From NCBI GenBank assembly GCA_008508345.1, contig QNGE01001329.1, positions 60,092 through 124,091 of the forward strand: a stretch of 64,000 bases of DNA. The letters are read 5' to 3'. Source of the stretch: Paragonimus westermani (lineage: Eukaryota > Platyhelminthes > Trematoda > Plagiorchiida > Troglotrematidae). This document shows, in pieces, positions 27,001 to 42,000 of the stretch (position 1 is the stretch's first letter; every line of letters begins with the position of its first letter). A program made the position numbers and the translations under genes. The notes beneath the pieces are model-generated. The model had not been told where the DNA came from and searched no databases. It was given only the letters and a program-made list of their open reading frames with translations.

Positions 27001-30000
27001 GGCATGGGTAACTAGAAACTGAATAGCTGAGTACCAACAGAGTTATTTTTCGTAGTTAGGTCATATCCCATTTCGATTCTTATCTCTGTCTAGGGGTTGC
27101 TTTTTTCTCCGTGAATCTATGGCAATTGAGCATAAGTAAGAACCAGTGGTGTAATGCCGTTTCCAATTATGGTTACTTGATCTGTTACAAGAAAATCAGG
27201 TAGCGGACCTCGGGACCTCGCTGCGTTTGCACAGTAAACGCTAATAAGTTTTTGTAAACACGCAATTTTTCCAGGTTGATGAGAAATAACTGTAAATGAC
27301 AAGGTTCCGGTATATACTGTAGGGATCTTGGAGGTTGTACATCACGAGTTGTTACTATTCTGAAACACGAGTGAATAATGTGTGGAACATTGCCTGACCG
27401 AAATACGAGAATTTACATACGATGAACATTTAGTAATACATTTAGTACTACTCAAGTGAATGTGATATTTACCTAAAATGTGTAACTGCAATTCTTAGTA
27501 CAAACTTACTTTCAACGTGATCTCCACAGTGAAAACGCTGGTAAAAAAGTAATCGAACATGTTCAAGATCTGGTTGAAAGAGAGAAAAATATGGAGGATG
27601 TGTAGGTCTGTGATGGTGACACGCGAGAGAAGGTATTCAGAAAACAATGTGGTATCGATCTGGCTAGTCTACTGATTGCAGTACATGTTCAATTTGAGTA
27701 GTTGAAATCAAAGCAGATTAGCAGATGTTTACAACGATAGAATGACGCAGAAATCAACATGATCAGCTGAATGCAGGGCGACAGTCAGTATGGAATAAAA
27801 AGCGCCGCGGTCTTAAAACGCTTATGAGACTCATAAAAAGACACCGTGAGGAAAACATTCAAATAATAATTATGGTGTTCGAACGGGTAGGTAGGAAGCA
27901 ATTTTGACATAAGACCTGATTGAGTAAACGCGCTCGAATGGACACTGGTTTAGTAGAACAAACAGTCGTCTATTCGTGTTTGGACGTTATGCAAGTGATT
28001 TGTAGTTGACCAAATAAACAACACGAAGGTCATCCGTGTCAAATAAGAATGTCGGTAAGACTCTTCAGCGGGATGCAACAATTTGGGCCAATTTTGCTTG
28101 CGTGCAAATTAAATCACTCCGAATTATGCTAAAAGATCATACTGTTATCGTTATTGTTGCTATCTACTTGAAACTCGAAACTTCTTCGGAGATTCTACTA
28201 CGTTATCATATTTCGTGAGAAAGATTAACAAGTGTTGACTGATATGTGGTCACTCAATATGGATATGCATATACTGAGAACATAGAAACAAGTGTTAGTA
28301 TCGTGTTCTTATGAGGACCCCAATATCTGTTTGATTGTATGTATGTATGTTGTTGAAACGTAGCTGCCGTGCTGATACGGAGAGGAGACAGCGAAAGGAC
28401 CGTTAAGTAAAAATCGATACAGAAACGTTGTTTACATTATTGCGGTGTGAACTGGCATGTAACGGGTCTTCAGCCGCCAACAGAATACTGCTGACCAAAA
28501 TACAAACGAGGACGATATTGCCGAAGTGCGATAAGCATACGACATTGTGACAGAATATGCGAAATCTGCAAATTAAGGGGAAAAGGGTTTGTGTGAGTAA
28601 GCGTCGAATGAACCATGCATATGATTGAATTTGTTAATTTTTACACATGTATGCATATAATCATCGAGATATTCGTGAGACGAATGCACGTGAATAAAGT
28701 ATAAAACATCATCTCATCATGCAAGCTACTTCTTTGGATGACAATATAATCTGTGCGATCAACAAGGCACATGTACTGGATTCACCTGGGGCTACAGTCA
28801 GCTTCAATATCCCTTAACGCATACCTAAATATCACCAACTATATACATGTAAACCTATGTATGTGTGCAATTTGTGTTTGTCTGCCTTTCTGAAAGTTTG
28901 CTCGGTTTCCCAGTTGTTGGTTGTTTTAGCAGGTCGCAAAACAGTTTTTCTTCTTACACAGCCGTCTAGGCGCACAACTGTCATTTTTGGATCAACTAAC
29001 TGTCTTATATGTTTATTCAACGCGTAACACAGACACAGAGACGGATAAACAAAACAGTTGATCTTCCGTTCCGTATAAAACCAATAGAAATGTCATTTTA
29101 GGGTGCACTCTGACAACTCTTAATGTGCGCATTTTACACTGTGACAAAAATCAAAACTCATTTTTCAACAGGATAGTCAATCGTTGAAAACTATGCTACG
29201 CAAGAACACATGAGAAGGGATGAACAAGGATTACAGAAAAACATAATAATTTGTTTGCAGTACTGCAAATTCGATGTAAACGATGCTTTGGTGAACAGTC
29301 TGTTTCCGGTTATTCATCATCTGGCCGACGAACTCATGAAGATTATTTGACAAGTACTACAAATGTTTCACTACATTTGTGTTTACTGCGAGTCTAATAA
29401 GACCACTTGAATAATCATGTAGTGAATAAGTCTGAGACTGCCGGCATTTTTTAACCATCACGTCTGTTTGTTTTTTCAACCACGGTGATTAACAGCAGTT
29501 ACATCAAAACGGCAATGACAAAAGATTGCAGCTAATGCCACCAAAAGACGCCTGGAAAACAACTCCTCTAAGAGAGTGCTCTATAGAGACACAGGGAACA
29601 AACAAACACACACGATGAGTACCCAATGAAAGGATAGCACAATTGCAGGTTTTTTGCAGCACATGAGCTTAGGTGCAACAACTGATTACAAGCTCCTAAA
29701 ATTGTTTTATGATGGATGACAGTAAGAGTACCCCGTTTCAAACTGATGCATATTGAAACTAACTATACAGAACTGATCGATACGCAGCCTGTGGATTCTC
29801 AGATGGGTAAGGTTGAATAATAGTTCTGACTTGCCTAAAAATCTCCCCGTTTATATTTTCTGACAAGCTAAATTGACAGAATAGTTTACACCTAACTAAG
29901 ATCAGGATCCAACCGATGTTGCACAAACAGTCAATCAACCACATCGTTCTACCTCATTCACTTTTAGAAAAGTGTCGGATAACACGTTCCATTTTACATA

Positions 30001-33000
30001 TGTAGGCCTAAAAGGACAATCCGTTGAAATTCTATAGCACGCGATTAATCGTAATTGAACGTGGACTGAACAGTACATATTTTAATAGTTTTTTTTTGCC
30101 GCTTAAACAGGAGCGTAACCAGTAAAATATGTTTCACAGATATAGCAGAGGAAGCATTGAACATAATTGCTAACGTGCGAATGAAAAATGGCTACTCACG
30201 TTGCCCAAAGTTGATGTAACGGATAATCAAATAAGAACTGTTAGTGTGTGTGTTACACTAGCACCGACAATGTACTGTCGTTTTTGAAGACAACGTCAAA
30301 CGATTTCGCGCAGAAAGTGAACAGGTTCATTCCACTTGTGCTATTTATAACCCACTGCAATCTCTACTCCGATTCGCTCGTCTTCTTGATGAACTACCCA
30401 GAAGAGGGAATCAGCGGTTATACTGAACGAACAACAATTGTGGCTGAAGACAACCGGACATTGTTGTCATAATTACCTTTGATTTCTACTATTCCGAAAG
30501 TGTTTCAGCTCATCGCCTTCCATTTACCGGGTACTTAAACATTTGAAAGTCTCTACTTCTACGCGTATAAAGCGTAGTAATGACTTCTTATGAACTAAAC
30601 TGTTTACTCTGAAGATATTATGTGGTATGATTTCGTTGCATTTAATCTACGTTGAAATTCAATCCGGCGTTTAACATTTTGCCCAAAACCGTGATCATCA
30701 TTACACATGAAAGACGTTTAGATCATAGACCCACACCTACTTTCTGAGGGTAAATCAGAGTTCGCATGGCATTATGCATGTGTTAAATAGTGAACCTCAT
30801 AGTGCGTTCTCCTTTGCAGCAGCACTGCTAGGGTAACCAGTGGAATGGCTTTCGAAATGACAGTAAGCTTTAAAGCAATGATTGCGCAAACAGTGTCAGT
30901 CAATTTCGAACTAAACTTGAGAACAGTCTTGTTAAACAACAGTATGGGTAAATTTAATAAAATTGGAACTACACGACGGAAATCAAAATTCATCCAAACA
31001 TGTATATTGGGGTTACCAGAAAGACTGCACCGTTGTCCTGGTGTTAACCCGATTAAGCTAACCAAAAGAACGTTGCAAACCGATTAGTGATTTAGGGTAC
31101 TGGATATTGGGGTTTCGGACAAATGCACGTAGAAGATACTGTTCTACGGACTAACTTTTCTCTAGGTTCTTAATGTTCTGATGGTTGTCAGAAACGATGT
31201 GAAATTGTTATGAACGTAAGATTGTTACAGTTAGTAAGTCAAATATGCTATTCGCTTGCCACCGTAGAACCCAAACACCCACATGGAGCTCACTTGTTTG
31301 TGTCTGAGAAAATAAAAAACGCCGAATGAGGTGGCATTGTACGACTGTCTTGAGCAGAAAAATCCTTCTGATCATCACGATTCTCTTCGCCACCTCCTTC
31401 TTCACCGTCATCGCCGTAAATGTCAACTTCTGGGAACATTTCCTCGTACGTCTGGTTCTGTGTGTCTAATAAAGATAGGTATGATGATCGCATAAAAAAG
31501 TGGCTTAAAATGTCTAAGATAGTATGCTGGCATACATTTATATACTCAAAAATGTCGTATATTCGCTCTCTCTCTCTCTCTCGGACAAATATAAGGGCAT
31601 GAAATCCTAAGAAGTGGAACACACAGCGGTCTTCATGACGTCACACTCAAGCTATGACTTGATAGATAACAGTTGTTTCCACAAACGGGCGATTGACGTA
31701 TCTGGTACACTTTTAGAAGAAAAAATGCTACCAATCATAAGGATTTACTAAGCTCGCAAATAAGGGTTCACTTCATAATGAAAACTGCTAATTACTTGCG
31801 TTTTTCAGGTCAAAATCAATACGTAATGATTAACCAGAATTTCGCAGGAAACAAAGCCGTCGTGAAATCGCAATTCAATTCACGTTAGCCTCCTCTACTT
31901 TTGTTCGTGTACTTTCGTATCATTCAACGACTTCGTCATCTGCTAAACCACTTCCTCTTCTGCTCAGAAAAATAGTTTTCAGCAGTCAGCAATACATTTT
32001 TTTACCTCAGGTCTGCTGATACACTGTAAGTTAAAGAATCCTGGCATTCTGTTCAAGTTTGGATTTTGATTTTTATCCCAGCTCTATGGAGAAAGTATTG
32101 CACATACTCCAGTCTTAAGGCTATTTTGTCCTTAACATTTTCGACATCTTTGTTCGTTGCCTAAATCTTACGAGTGAATTCACCATATTTTTGTTTCTGA
32201 GAGAGAAGAATGTCACTTTCCTGACAGACTACCAGTTGGCTTACTAGCACTGGCTGGTTGGACCACAAAGACATCAGCATAGACGCCTTCCGGTTCACAC
32301 TGAACACGCGATACGTGAATAGGCTACAAGTAAAGTAAAGCCACCCATTTTTGATGATGATTGTGGGCAGGCACCATGGGCTTATGACTAGCCCGGGAAT
32401 GAATGCTACGAATTAGGTCTGCATACAATGAATTTAGGGCAAACAAATGCAACAGACGAGGCCTGCCGTCTCATGCATCACACTCGTTTCGAATCAGCGA
32501 AACCGTTTTTTCTTCGCTAATGACCTAACATATTATAAATGCGACAGGGTAAAAATGCTGCAGAAAAACCGTCAAAACCAGTGTAAAGTTGACGTAACCT
32601 TCAACGAATTTTTGTGCAGTACCAAGTGGCGTTAACCAGAAGCCTGCAGTGAGCGTTACAATCTTTTCTTGATCGTCGTTGTAAAATTAGAAGTCATCGA
32701 CAGTAGTCATCAGAATTAGTAGAAATTTACTTGTACACAAAGTTTGCAAATGTTTGGTTAATTTGCACCAAATTTTCAACGCTGGTTCCGACTGAAGCGG
32801 AGAAACCCGTGACCATTTTGCACACTCTTGGATTGATGGAGCTCAACTTAAATCGGAGGCCTAATCTGAGCTGTTTGAAGGTAAGTATTAGGCACAGTGT
32901 GATGGATTTGGCGGTCAACTGACATATGACGGTTCAAAGCCGGCGGAACTCTACCCACATTTTTTTAGACACACATCCTGTCCGCCTACTTGAAGGTCAT

Positions 33001-36000
33001 CATGGCAGTCGCGATGCGCAAACTCCTTTCGCAGAACATAGCAGCAATATCCACAATAATCCTGAACGCATATGAAAACATTGTGATTAGTTTGGCTAAC
33101 TGCAGAATATTTAAGGTTTTCTTTTCACTACAGTTGTTTGGTGGGAAGATATTATCATATATGCGATCAGTCTCTCCAAAAGAGACAAATGCCACAAAAG
33201 GAGTATGAATTAACGGCAAAATCACAGAGTTCTGGACTGGCTGATATAATTCCGACATCTTTGAACTTTCTATGTTGGTTCAAAACGGAAGCATAGTTCG
33301 AAAAAAATCGGGTTTCGTTGGGTCAGTTCACTGATAAGGCGAACAAATAGATTATGCGAGATATCAACATTTCGTTCGCTCTTGTTAGTAGCGTACACTT
33401 CTGATCGGTTACTATCGACCACTTCATTGCGGACAAAAGGTGCTGACGTAGACAGTAATTGACGCGAAATTGATCCTGATTTTGTCGGTGTGAGCCCCGT
33501 TTGATTTCTCTTCGTGTCGCCATGTAATTCTTAAATAGAAACAATGGCTTTACGTAAGAGACTGTGAGGAACAAACAAAATGTTAACATTTCGCAAAGTT
33601 TGTCTTTGTGCCGTGTTGGGAATTGTGAAATTTCCTGCCGGTTAATGTTTTTGGAACGGAACCACATACGGAATTGACCTTACATAATTCTAATATGGTT
33701 ATGATAAAAGGATTTGTTTAGAATGCTAAAGGGTGGCAAAAGCCGTATTGATAAGCAATGGAAAAAAGCAATACTCAGTACGTGCTAACTAGATTGCAGT
33801 CATAAGCTAGGCCGACGAATTAGCCAACAATGTACAATAGTCTGGTAGACTTATTAACAAAACTATGTAAACTCATGATGTTTACATGTCGTCCTTTAAG
33901 GTACACAATTTAGTGACCTTGGGGCAGTTTAAATTTTCACTATCTCAGTGAGAGATGAATAATTCTCTATTGTAAATCAAGTACCTGCACTAAACAATCG
34001 TCAATGTTAAACATCAGCAAGTAAACACGAACCGTTTGACTGCGCTTCAGAACCACAATTTTACGCCTTGAAGTGTAACCACGCAAAGTTCAAAAATCAT
34101 TTTTACTTACCGAGCTGATTTTCAACAGTTTTTGACCTAGAGAGAAAAACAGAACCAACAAAAACAACCTGTATAAAAAATACTGCAAAAGCTACACCTG
34201 AATGGTTTACCTCATCAATTATTGTTACCGTTGTAAGTCAAACTAGTCAATTAGAAACGCGAGATAAACACGGGTTGCAGCGTTTGGTTGTACGTTGCTA
34301 GGACAAACGCATTCCGCCCACAACTATGACGGCTTCTCATGGAGAGTGATGCTGCTTTATTTTAAACAGGTACGGGACACGAAATGAAATACACAGTTAT
34401 TATACTCAAGTTGTGAGACCGATATGATTAAAATCCAGAAATTCTATTTCATCAAAAAAGGTTTAGTTTTCTATTAATATTACCAATATTGATTCGTTCC
34501 GATCTCGTATCCAGTGAATGCGCATACCAAACCCTGTGTTCTACCCAACTCTCGTGGAGATATCAAAGGATGAAGGAAAATATTCCTTTAGGATTGTAAC
34601 TTGTGAGTATGATATGAGACACGGTTTATCGTAGACAGTGGTATCCTCAAAACATTGAATAAACACAAATGAGAAACAACAGCCAAATGAAAGAGGTGTG
34701 ACAAATAGACAGTCTTTTATGAGGATTATTGTGTCATAACTGTACTTGAAAGTAGCAAAATCCCGCTAGCATCAAAGACAACTATTCGGTAAATCCGTTC
34801 CTGAGATCAGTGCTTACGCTGGTTTTGTGGTAAACCAATCAATCAATTGAACGACCGCATACCACTGCTAGCAAGCGCACATAGTGTGTGAGTCCCATGA
34901 CAATCAAACCGACTATAATACCAAATGACTTTTCAGAATTATTTTGCACCTTAGGCACAGAAGAAGACATGTTGACAAAACAGGGTCAATAAAAGTTCGA
35001 ATACATGGAGCACCATGGCAAGTGATGTGTAAGTTGGAAACAGTCAGCAATATTATCATTGAAAAACGGATGATTGTGCAGCTACACTAGAAATCGGCTC
35101 ACATGTCTAACCAAAGTGGGTGAATACGGGAACTGCGTCTCTGTCTTATGCGTACCGACGCATAACTGAAAAAGTTTGCTCACCGTTTACACGGTTTGAT
35201 AATAATGACAAAATGGTAGGTCATCAATATGCATCCGTCCCTGGCAAATGAGCGTATTGTGACGGATGACCGAATCGTAGGCGTAAGTATTTGAACAGTT
35301 GGTGGAACATCTTGACGCGGTGATGACATTTGACCAAAGCTGACAGCGGTTGGATTGCGGACAATAAGAGCAATCGGACGAGCCGTCGCTCAACGAAATT
35401 GGACCGACGGACTATAATCTCGCTTCACAACATTTAATCACGATGACGTTTCTTCTGCTTGGCGACCATTACTGCACGATATAGAATATTTTTAAACACA
35501 CCTCTTTCTATTATCGCAGTCAGTCCCTATGATGTGAAGGAATTCGCAATTTGGGCACATTCGGGGTAGTAGGTGTGAAGTTTTTGACCTTGGTTATGTG
35601 GATGGACACCAACAGAAGTTACCACACGCTTCAGGAACTCTCACACAGAACATAAAGTTGCCTCCGGAAATAAACACCGGTGGCCCTTAGCCAGAGTTCA
35701 CTCACTTGGCTTCTAAAACTTCTGTCTTCTCCGGCTCTGGGATGATTTCTTTAGATTGATTTTCCTTGACAACCTCCATAGACTTTTCGTCCTGTTTCTC
35801 ACCTTCAGCACTAGGCCCATCGTCATCGTCATCGTCATCATCGTTTAAATTGTCCACCGCAATGGCCAAGAATACGTTGAGTAAAATGTCTACAAACATC
35901 TGCTCAGGAAGCCACTACAGCTGTTATGTGCGTGATGACGTGGACCCAACAGAATTAAAATCCTACAATATGTGATTGCTACCACTTAATCAAATGTGTT

Positions 36001-39000
36001 TTTAAGCTCATTTCGCAAGCATTTGAAGTAGACAAGAGGAATCAAAAGTGATAAACGCGTAAACAAAGTCATCGAACGAGAGCAAGAGATCATCATACTT
36101 TAATACTACCACGAAAGAAGCCATTGAATTTGGCCTTCATTGGCAATTACTGTCAAACCCATCAGGATACGAGTTCTGTCCTATATTGACCTAACGCAAC
36201 AGCACAAAACCACATTATCGACATGTAAACATACAGCATAATTTATTCTGTAAACACGTTTGAGTAGACTTGTACGTCATACCTTAATGATCAGGTGGTC
36301 AATGCTTAATGGACTGTTTGACCGCGTATTTTCACGTCTGTTACGTTTATTTTTCTTATCAGCTGACATCGGCCAGCCTATTATGGTCGGTATTCACCAT
36401 GACTCAAGAAGGCGATAAGAGAGGTTTTGCCGGATGCACGTTTCGAGATTGGTAGGTCACGTTAGCAACACACACTTGAAGCTGGAAGCACAGACAGATG
36501 AAAAAATATTAAATGGTAGTCATCAGACCACGTAGTGACTAAGGTCAGCTCACTTTTTGTGAATAGGCATCTGATAGTCAGACGAGATAGAAACGTTTTG
36601 TTTAGTAAAAAATTCCGGTGATTTTGCTTCTACCGCAAATTTTCCAGCACGCCAATCAGTTGGGCTGGGCAACTACAGCAGCTGGAACACGTGTAGCTTT
36701 ACGTATCTACACCATCAGATAAACGCTGAGCAAAACAACATGCTAACCACCTAAAGACAGTTAGTGTAGCGTTGAAGTATGTAGAAACGTGGTCGCGGAT
36801 TTAGTCATCTAAAGGTCAATCACACGCCAACTATATAACAGAAGTATGTAGGGCAGCTGCAAACCAAACGTTTTGAGGCTGCAGTCCTTCATCTTGCCAA
36901 TCCGAAATCGGGGACCTGTGATCGAAGAAATAACCATCGTTTAGAAAAACCAATCATATTGACCACACTTCTGAGGATTTTTCATTACAATCGTTTGACT
37001 ACCTAAGATGTTAATCAACTTCACGCGTGGTCACTTTGACCAAACTGCAGTTCAGGTGCAATGACTAACCGAAGAGCGTGAATGAAAGGAATGTTTGCAG
37101 TACATAACAACCCAAATGCTGTTAGTAAAAGGATACAGTTCCCCACGATAAAGAGAAATATGAAGTAAATCACCACAACACCGTACCATGGAGTTCCCAG
37201 GTACGCTCGCATTCCGTTGTACATCACCTCATTCCAGTCCTCGCCAGTTAAAATCTGCGCAAGTTTAAAAAAACAGACAAAGGTCCAACAGAGTAGAATT
37301 TATTTGCTTTCAAGAAATGGACGAACGCTGTACAGCCAACCATGATCTGTAATGCACCGATCCTACCGAATCATCAAACTAAAGCGAGCCATTAAACGAT
37401 TCGTTAAATTTATGTTTGATTCAAGTTATGAACCAGCTATACATCAACACATAATATGCATAGCACTGAGAAGACGGACACTGGTAGATGCTAACATTTC
37501 GTATTGCCTCTTCAGTACCAAATAACAATAACCAGGAACATATATGTATGTCACTGATGGGATGAGGGTGTGTGAAGAAATGAAATAGCAAATGGGGTGG
37601 ACAACGACAGGACAGAATTATCAAGTCCATGGGAGTCTAAGGCTTACATATAATTGTTTATGTACGCACAACACTGGCTTGAGACGTCTAATCGCGACCA
37701 CCTCGGCAAAACGCAGGAAACGCGGAATAGCGTGGCGCATTATAATTCTGAATGTTAATTCTGGATTAATCCGGTCGCCAGTGGCCAACATGTGCCTGNN
37801 NNNNNNNNNNNNNNNNNNNNNNNNNNNNNNNNNNNNNNNNNNNNNNNNNNNNNNNNNNNNNNNNNNNNNNNNNNNNGTAAAGGGAGAGCAACCTATTGGC
37901 GCCAACTCACACTGTATTTATCAATTTGTGTGTAACTGCGGCGAAAGTTACATCGGCAGAACCGATAGGTGCCTGAACTCTAGGATGAAGGAACATCTGC
38001 CGAAATGGGTTCAGGATGTGACTGCGCAGTCTACTCCCTTCGTCCCTGGATCACACAAGCTTCCGGCCGCGTCTATCGCCAGGCACATGTTGGCCACTGG
38101 CGACCGGATTAATCCAGAATTAACATTCAGAATTATAATGCGCCACGCTATTCCGCGTTTCCTGCGTTTTGCCGAGGTGGTCGCGATTAGACGTCTCAAG
38201 CCAGTGTTGTGCGTACATAAACAATTATATGTAAGCCTTAGACTCCCATGGACTTGATAATTCTGTCCTGTCGTTGTCCACCCCATTTGCTATTTCATTT
38301 CTTCACACACCCTCATCCCATCAGTGACATACATATATGTTCCTGGTTATTGTTATTTGGTACTGAAGAGGCAATACGAAATGTTAGCATCTACCAGTGT
38401 CCGTCTTCTCAGTGCTATGTTCAAATTTATGAAGGGAACCAACTGTTTCACATAATATGCACGCAGACCTGAGGACCAGTCAAAAATGGATATAGCTGAG
38501 GGCTAAGGTGTGATTATTCAGCCGTGTCTTATGTGGAGTCAGCAACATAGTGAGTGACCAGACAGGCTTCTGAGAACATAGACCACATTTCAAAGTTCGG
38601 TCGTGTCAAGGAAAGACATTGCTAGCCAGTTCTTACAACAAAAATCTAATTCCAATGCGTCACATCAAAACGGAAACGAATGATAGTGTGTATCTGAGTG
38701 TCAAAGCTGCGAATAAGTATGATTTTTGTTCAGATTATTTAATTTACTCTCAGGCAACTGACCGGTAGCATTAGGTCGTTAAACCAACATGGCCTTTTGT
38801 AGATCGAAAATTCATTATCAAATGTCATTATTGTGAAGGGAGCATGTTGATGGCAATACCACAGGTCTGACACTGATCTTGGTTGAACTACTGTGTTTAA
38901 ACTTTCGCAACTAATGGCTGGTGGAGTGTATTTGATTTGATCAGTTGTTTTAGCTGGAGATACATTGACTGAATTGTCCACTCAATCCGCATCCACTGCA

Positions 39001-42000
39001 TGACGCGGAAACGTGGGACTATCAGTCATGTTTAGCGCTAAAGTGTTGGCACAAACTACTCAAAATCTACCCGTTTTAATCTCTTCATTCTCATTGAGCA
39101 AATGGTAGTAGCCTATAAGTAGTCAAATGTTTCTACCATAATCAGCACCGCAGATCTGTTGGTCTTGGCCTACACAGGGCTGACTAAAAAAGTCAACTAA
39201 GCCACCCAAAAAGTATACTGAATACTGGGGTTTTGTTTTACTGATTAGGGCTTACCAGTTAGGCTAATTCTCAACCGTACACGCTCATCAGGTAACCGTG
39301 CTGACCAATGTGCCCTTAACGTCACATTGGGCATGGCCAAATTATCACATCAAAACACTCGGCCACAGCTGTGTGTGAATTGTGTTCAAAATGGTACGTC
39401 GTTATGAGATACAGTAGTTATAATCCCAACGCCTGGAGTTAAGGAACAACCCTAGCTGTTTAAAATCTGCCAAGACTATTCACGGTTTGACAGTCATCAG
39501 TTTAATTCCTGGCTTGTCATATATGGAACTGAATGTGATCTTACTCTTCTGGCTTTCTTGGAACACTCCAGAGAGAATTGACTTCGACTGAATTAATCCG
39601 TGAACGTTAGACACTAACCTGGAACACTGTTAGCATAGCTTGAAGAATGCCATCAAAGTTGGCACGTGGTTTCTCTTTGTTCACAAAATTGAAGCGCCCA
39701 CCGAAAAGCTGCATTCCCAAAAGGGAGCAAATCAGAATGAAAATGAACAGCAGGAGCAGTAGGCTGGCAACAGAGCGGACAGATTTCAACAGCTTGCCCA
39801 CCAAACTTCGTAGACTCTCCCAATAACTGCGTCAAGGAAAACAGCACAATTATCAAAATGTGTCTCTACTGTGAACAAACAGTGATATCATTACTTCTGA
39901 AAAACGCAAGTAACCGCCAGTTTTCTTTATGTGGGTACGTTAACACATATACGAAACAGCACCCAGCCCGTCGCACTTTGAAATACTTAGGCTTTTTGAC
40001 TATTGCAAACCATAGTATTGGTGACTTCAGCACCTGGACTGATTGTGAGTGTGCATAGAAATCTCGCTCATATTGGTATGTCTAAACACAAATCCTCGGA
40101 ACTGTTGTGATAGGTAAGGAAAATGCGTTTCGTCGTGAAGATATCTGTTTCCAGCCCACAGCAGAACAGACGACACTCGACACGTAAGCCCAACAGCTTA
40201 ACAATCGACTGGCCGGTAAATCATACCCAACGAAAAACCTGAAACGAGTAGAGGTGCAAAGTGCTCGCTAACCGTTCACGGTGGCTTGACAAAATCATAA
40301 ACGTACTTGAAGAAAAGTGACCTCTGGAAAACGCCACTGTAACACAATAGTCTACAAACACTGATTCCGGCATGCTTTGTTGCGGTCCGTTTTAAGCTCT
40401 CTGGATAACCTTGCTCAAAAACGCCGCAACCAAAACTCCAGTTGCCAAATACTTGAAATGTGCCACATAAAATTCAAACTCCGACTTCATTCATCTATAA
40501 GCTAATGCAACGATTGTTAAAAAGACCAACCGACAATTATAGTTACATAGCAATTAATATCATTTAGGCAAACAAGTATATCGTTACATAGTCGAGTACA
40601 AATTTAGTCGACTCTTGTGTGCCACTGTCTCATTTAGCAGCATTCGTCTGACTGTATCCATCAACTTACATCAGTTAATCCTCTTTTACCCAATTATTAA
40701 TTGTTGTTTTGTGACAGAACATTTCACTGTGCATGGCCAACGCTTGTGGGGTTCCGACAGCGCATGTGCATGAGAGTGATTGAGAGTTGACTTCGTCCTG
40801 TATTCCAGTCGTCTTGCCAAATCACATAGTAAAACGAGTACTCTATAGATACAACATGGTCGGGTATTGATTGCTATCATCACCCTTGTTCAAGGCCTGT
40901 CAAGGTGTGATGACCTGTTCGATATCACTGTTTACAGTCGCTTCGACTCAATCTACTTCATATTATACCATACAACCCTCCTAGTCTTGGTCACATATGA
41001 ACCAAAGTAAATGTTATAACCGTGTTTTTATATTTCGACAACTACACGAATAACTGCAGCTACCTCAGATCACTGAAGTTAAGCTCGTATGATACCACAA
41101 TGATACCAATGATATGCACGACCACTAGTTACGTAAACCAAATCCAAAATGAATACTTCACTAGGATACTTACAGCCCATTCGCCAGAACTTTCAGGTTT
41201 GGCCGAAATTAATAGAAAAGCTAAACGAAATAGACTCTAATCCTGAAGAGTGTTACACAACCAGACAGAAATAGTGGCAGTTTCAAAGCGTGCAAGACTT
41301 ACTGAGTTACTTTGAATATGCGCAACAGGCGGGCACACCGGAGCACAGATACACCCATCGGATCTAGCACATTGAACTGCACCAACAGCAGTTCAAGGAT
41401 GGAAAATATTACAACAAAGAAGTCAAATCGGTTGAATAGTTTAGAAAAGTAGTCGGCGAATCCGGATGCAGCGATCTTCACCAGCATTTCCAGCGTGAAT
41501 AAGGCTACAAACACTTTGTTGGCAAAATCTGTGATGAGGCGAAAAGAAGATGAAAGATTATAAGACAATATTTAGAAAAAATATATACGAAGACTGAAAA
41601 TCACACTTTATTTGCTAACCTTGAAATTCATCTAACCATCTCGGCTGGTTGTAATGTTCTGTAGTTAGAATGACCGTATTCAAAAAAACCAAAATAATGA
41701 TCAACGCGAAGCATTGGCGACTGTTGGTGAAGGCAATAACTGCTCGACGAATTCGTTTTCGAAACTTTCGAAAACGTCTGCAAAACATGAAAAAGATTAT
41801 GCACGGTTATCAGTTGTAGCTATACATGTAAACATAAAAAACGTGGACACCCCTGTTGTGAGTTATTGACTGAAACTAACAGAGAAACTGAAGTATACCT
41901 TCAAGAAGGTATCAACCAACCGGAGCATTATTCAGTAACAATCACGGCCGTAGGATGTGAGGACACTGAAGCAGAAAAAAACGCACCATTTCATAGAAAG

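Larger units (their letters stand above)
37459..38419. mobile_element. Two inverted Penelope-like element 3' ends around an assembly gap
   Basis: Bases 37,459-37,798 are the reverse complement of 38,080-38,419 (340 bp each) with no difference noticed. They flank 78 N and the 5' part of a GIY-YIG coding stretch. Both arms carry the C-terminal end of the same ORF and its 3' tail, reading away from the gap (head to head). Penelope-like elements are known for GIY-YIG endonuclease domains and for rearranged partial copies. An assembly hairpin is an equally good explanation given the identity and the gap. Confidence 0.8.
37255..39618 (-). other. cav1: Cav1 intron 12 with retroelement pieces
   Basis: About 2.4 kb between the two parts of the domain II pore. 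It holds the Penelope-like fragments and the assembly gap described separately. The part from 38,420 to 39,618 shows nothing else. Confidence 0.85.

Noticed and set aside
31208..31426. Alternative frame of exon 16 that the long form of exon 14 would enter
   Set aside because: It loses the SAFFIFS signature and does not continue into exon 17.
32733..32793. 61-nt open segment with AG and GTAAAT in intron 15
   Set aside because: Fits no combination of phases between exons 14, 15 and 16.
33987..33991. Five-base AG..GT segment that would repair the phase after the long form of exon 14 and the 26-nt microexon
   Set aside because: Five-base segments between AG and GT are too easily found by chance to support.
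34839..34970. 43-codon minus-strand ORF ([16 protein letters not shown]...) with a membrane-like stretch, in intron 14
   Set aside because: No family recognised and no promoter, splice or repeat evidence; short hydrophobic frames are common by chance in AT-rich DNA.
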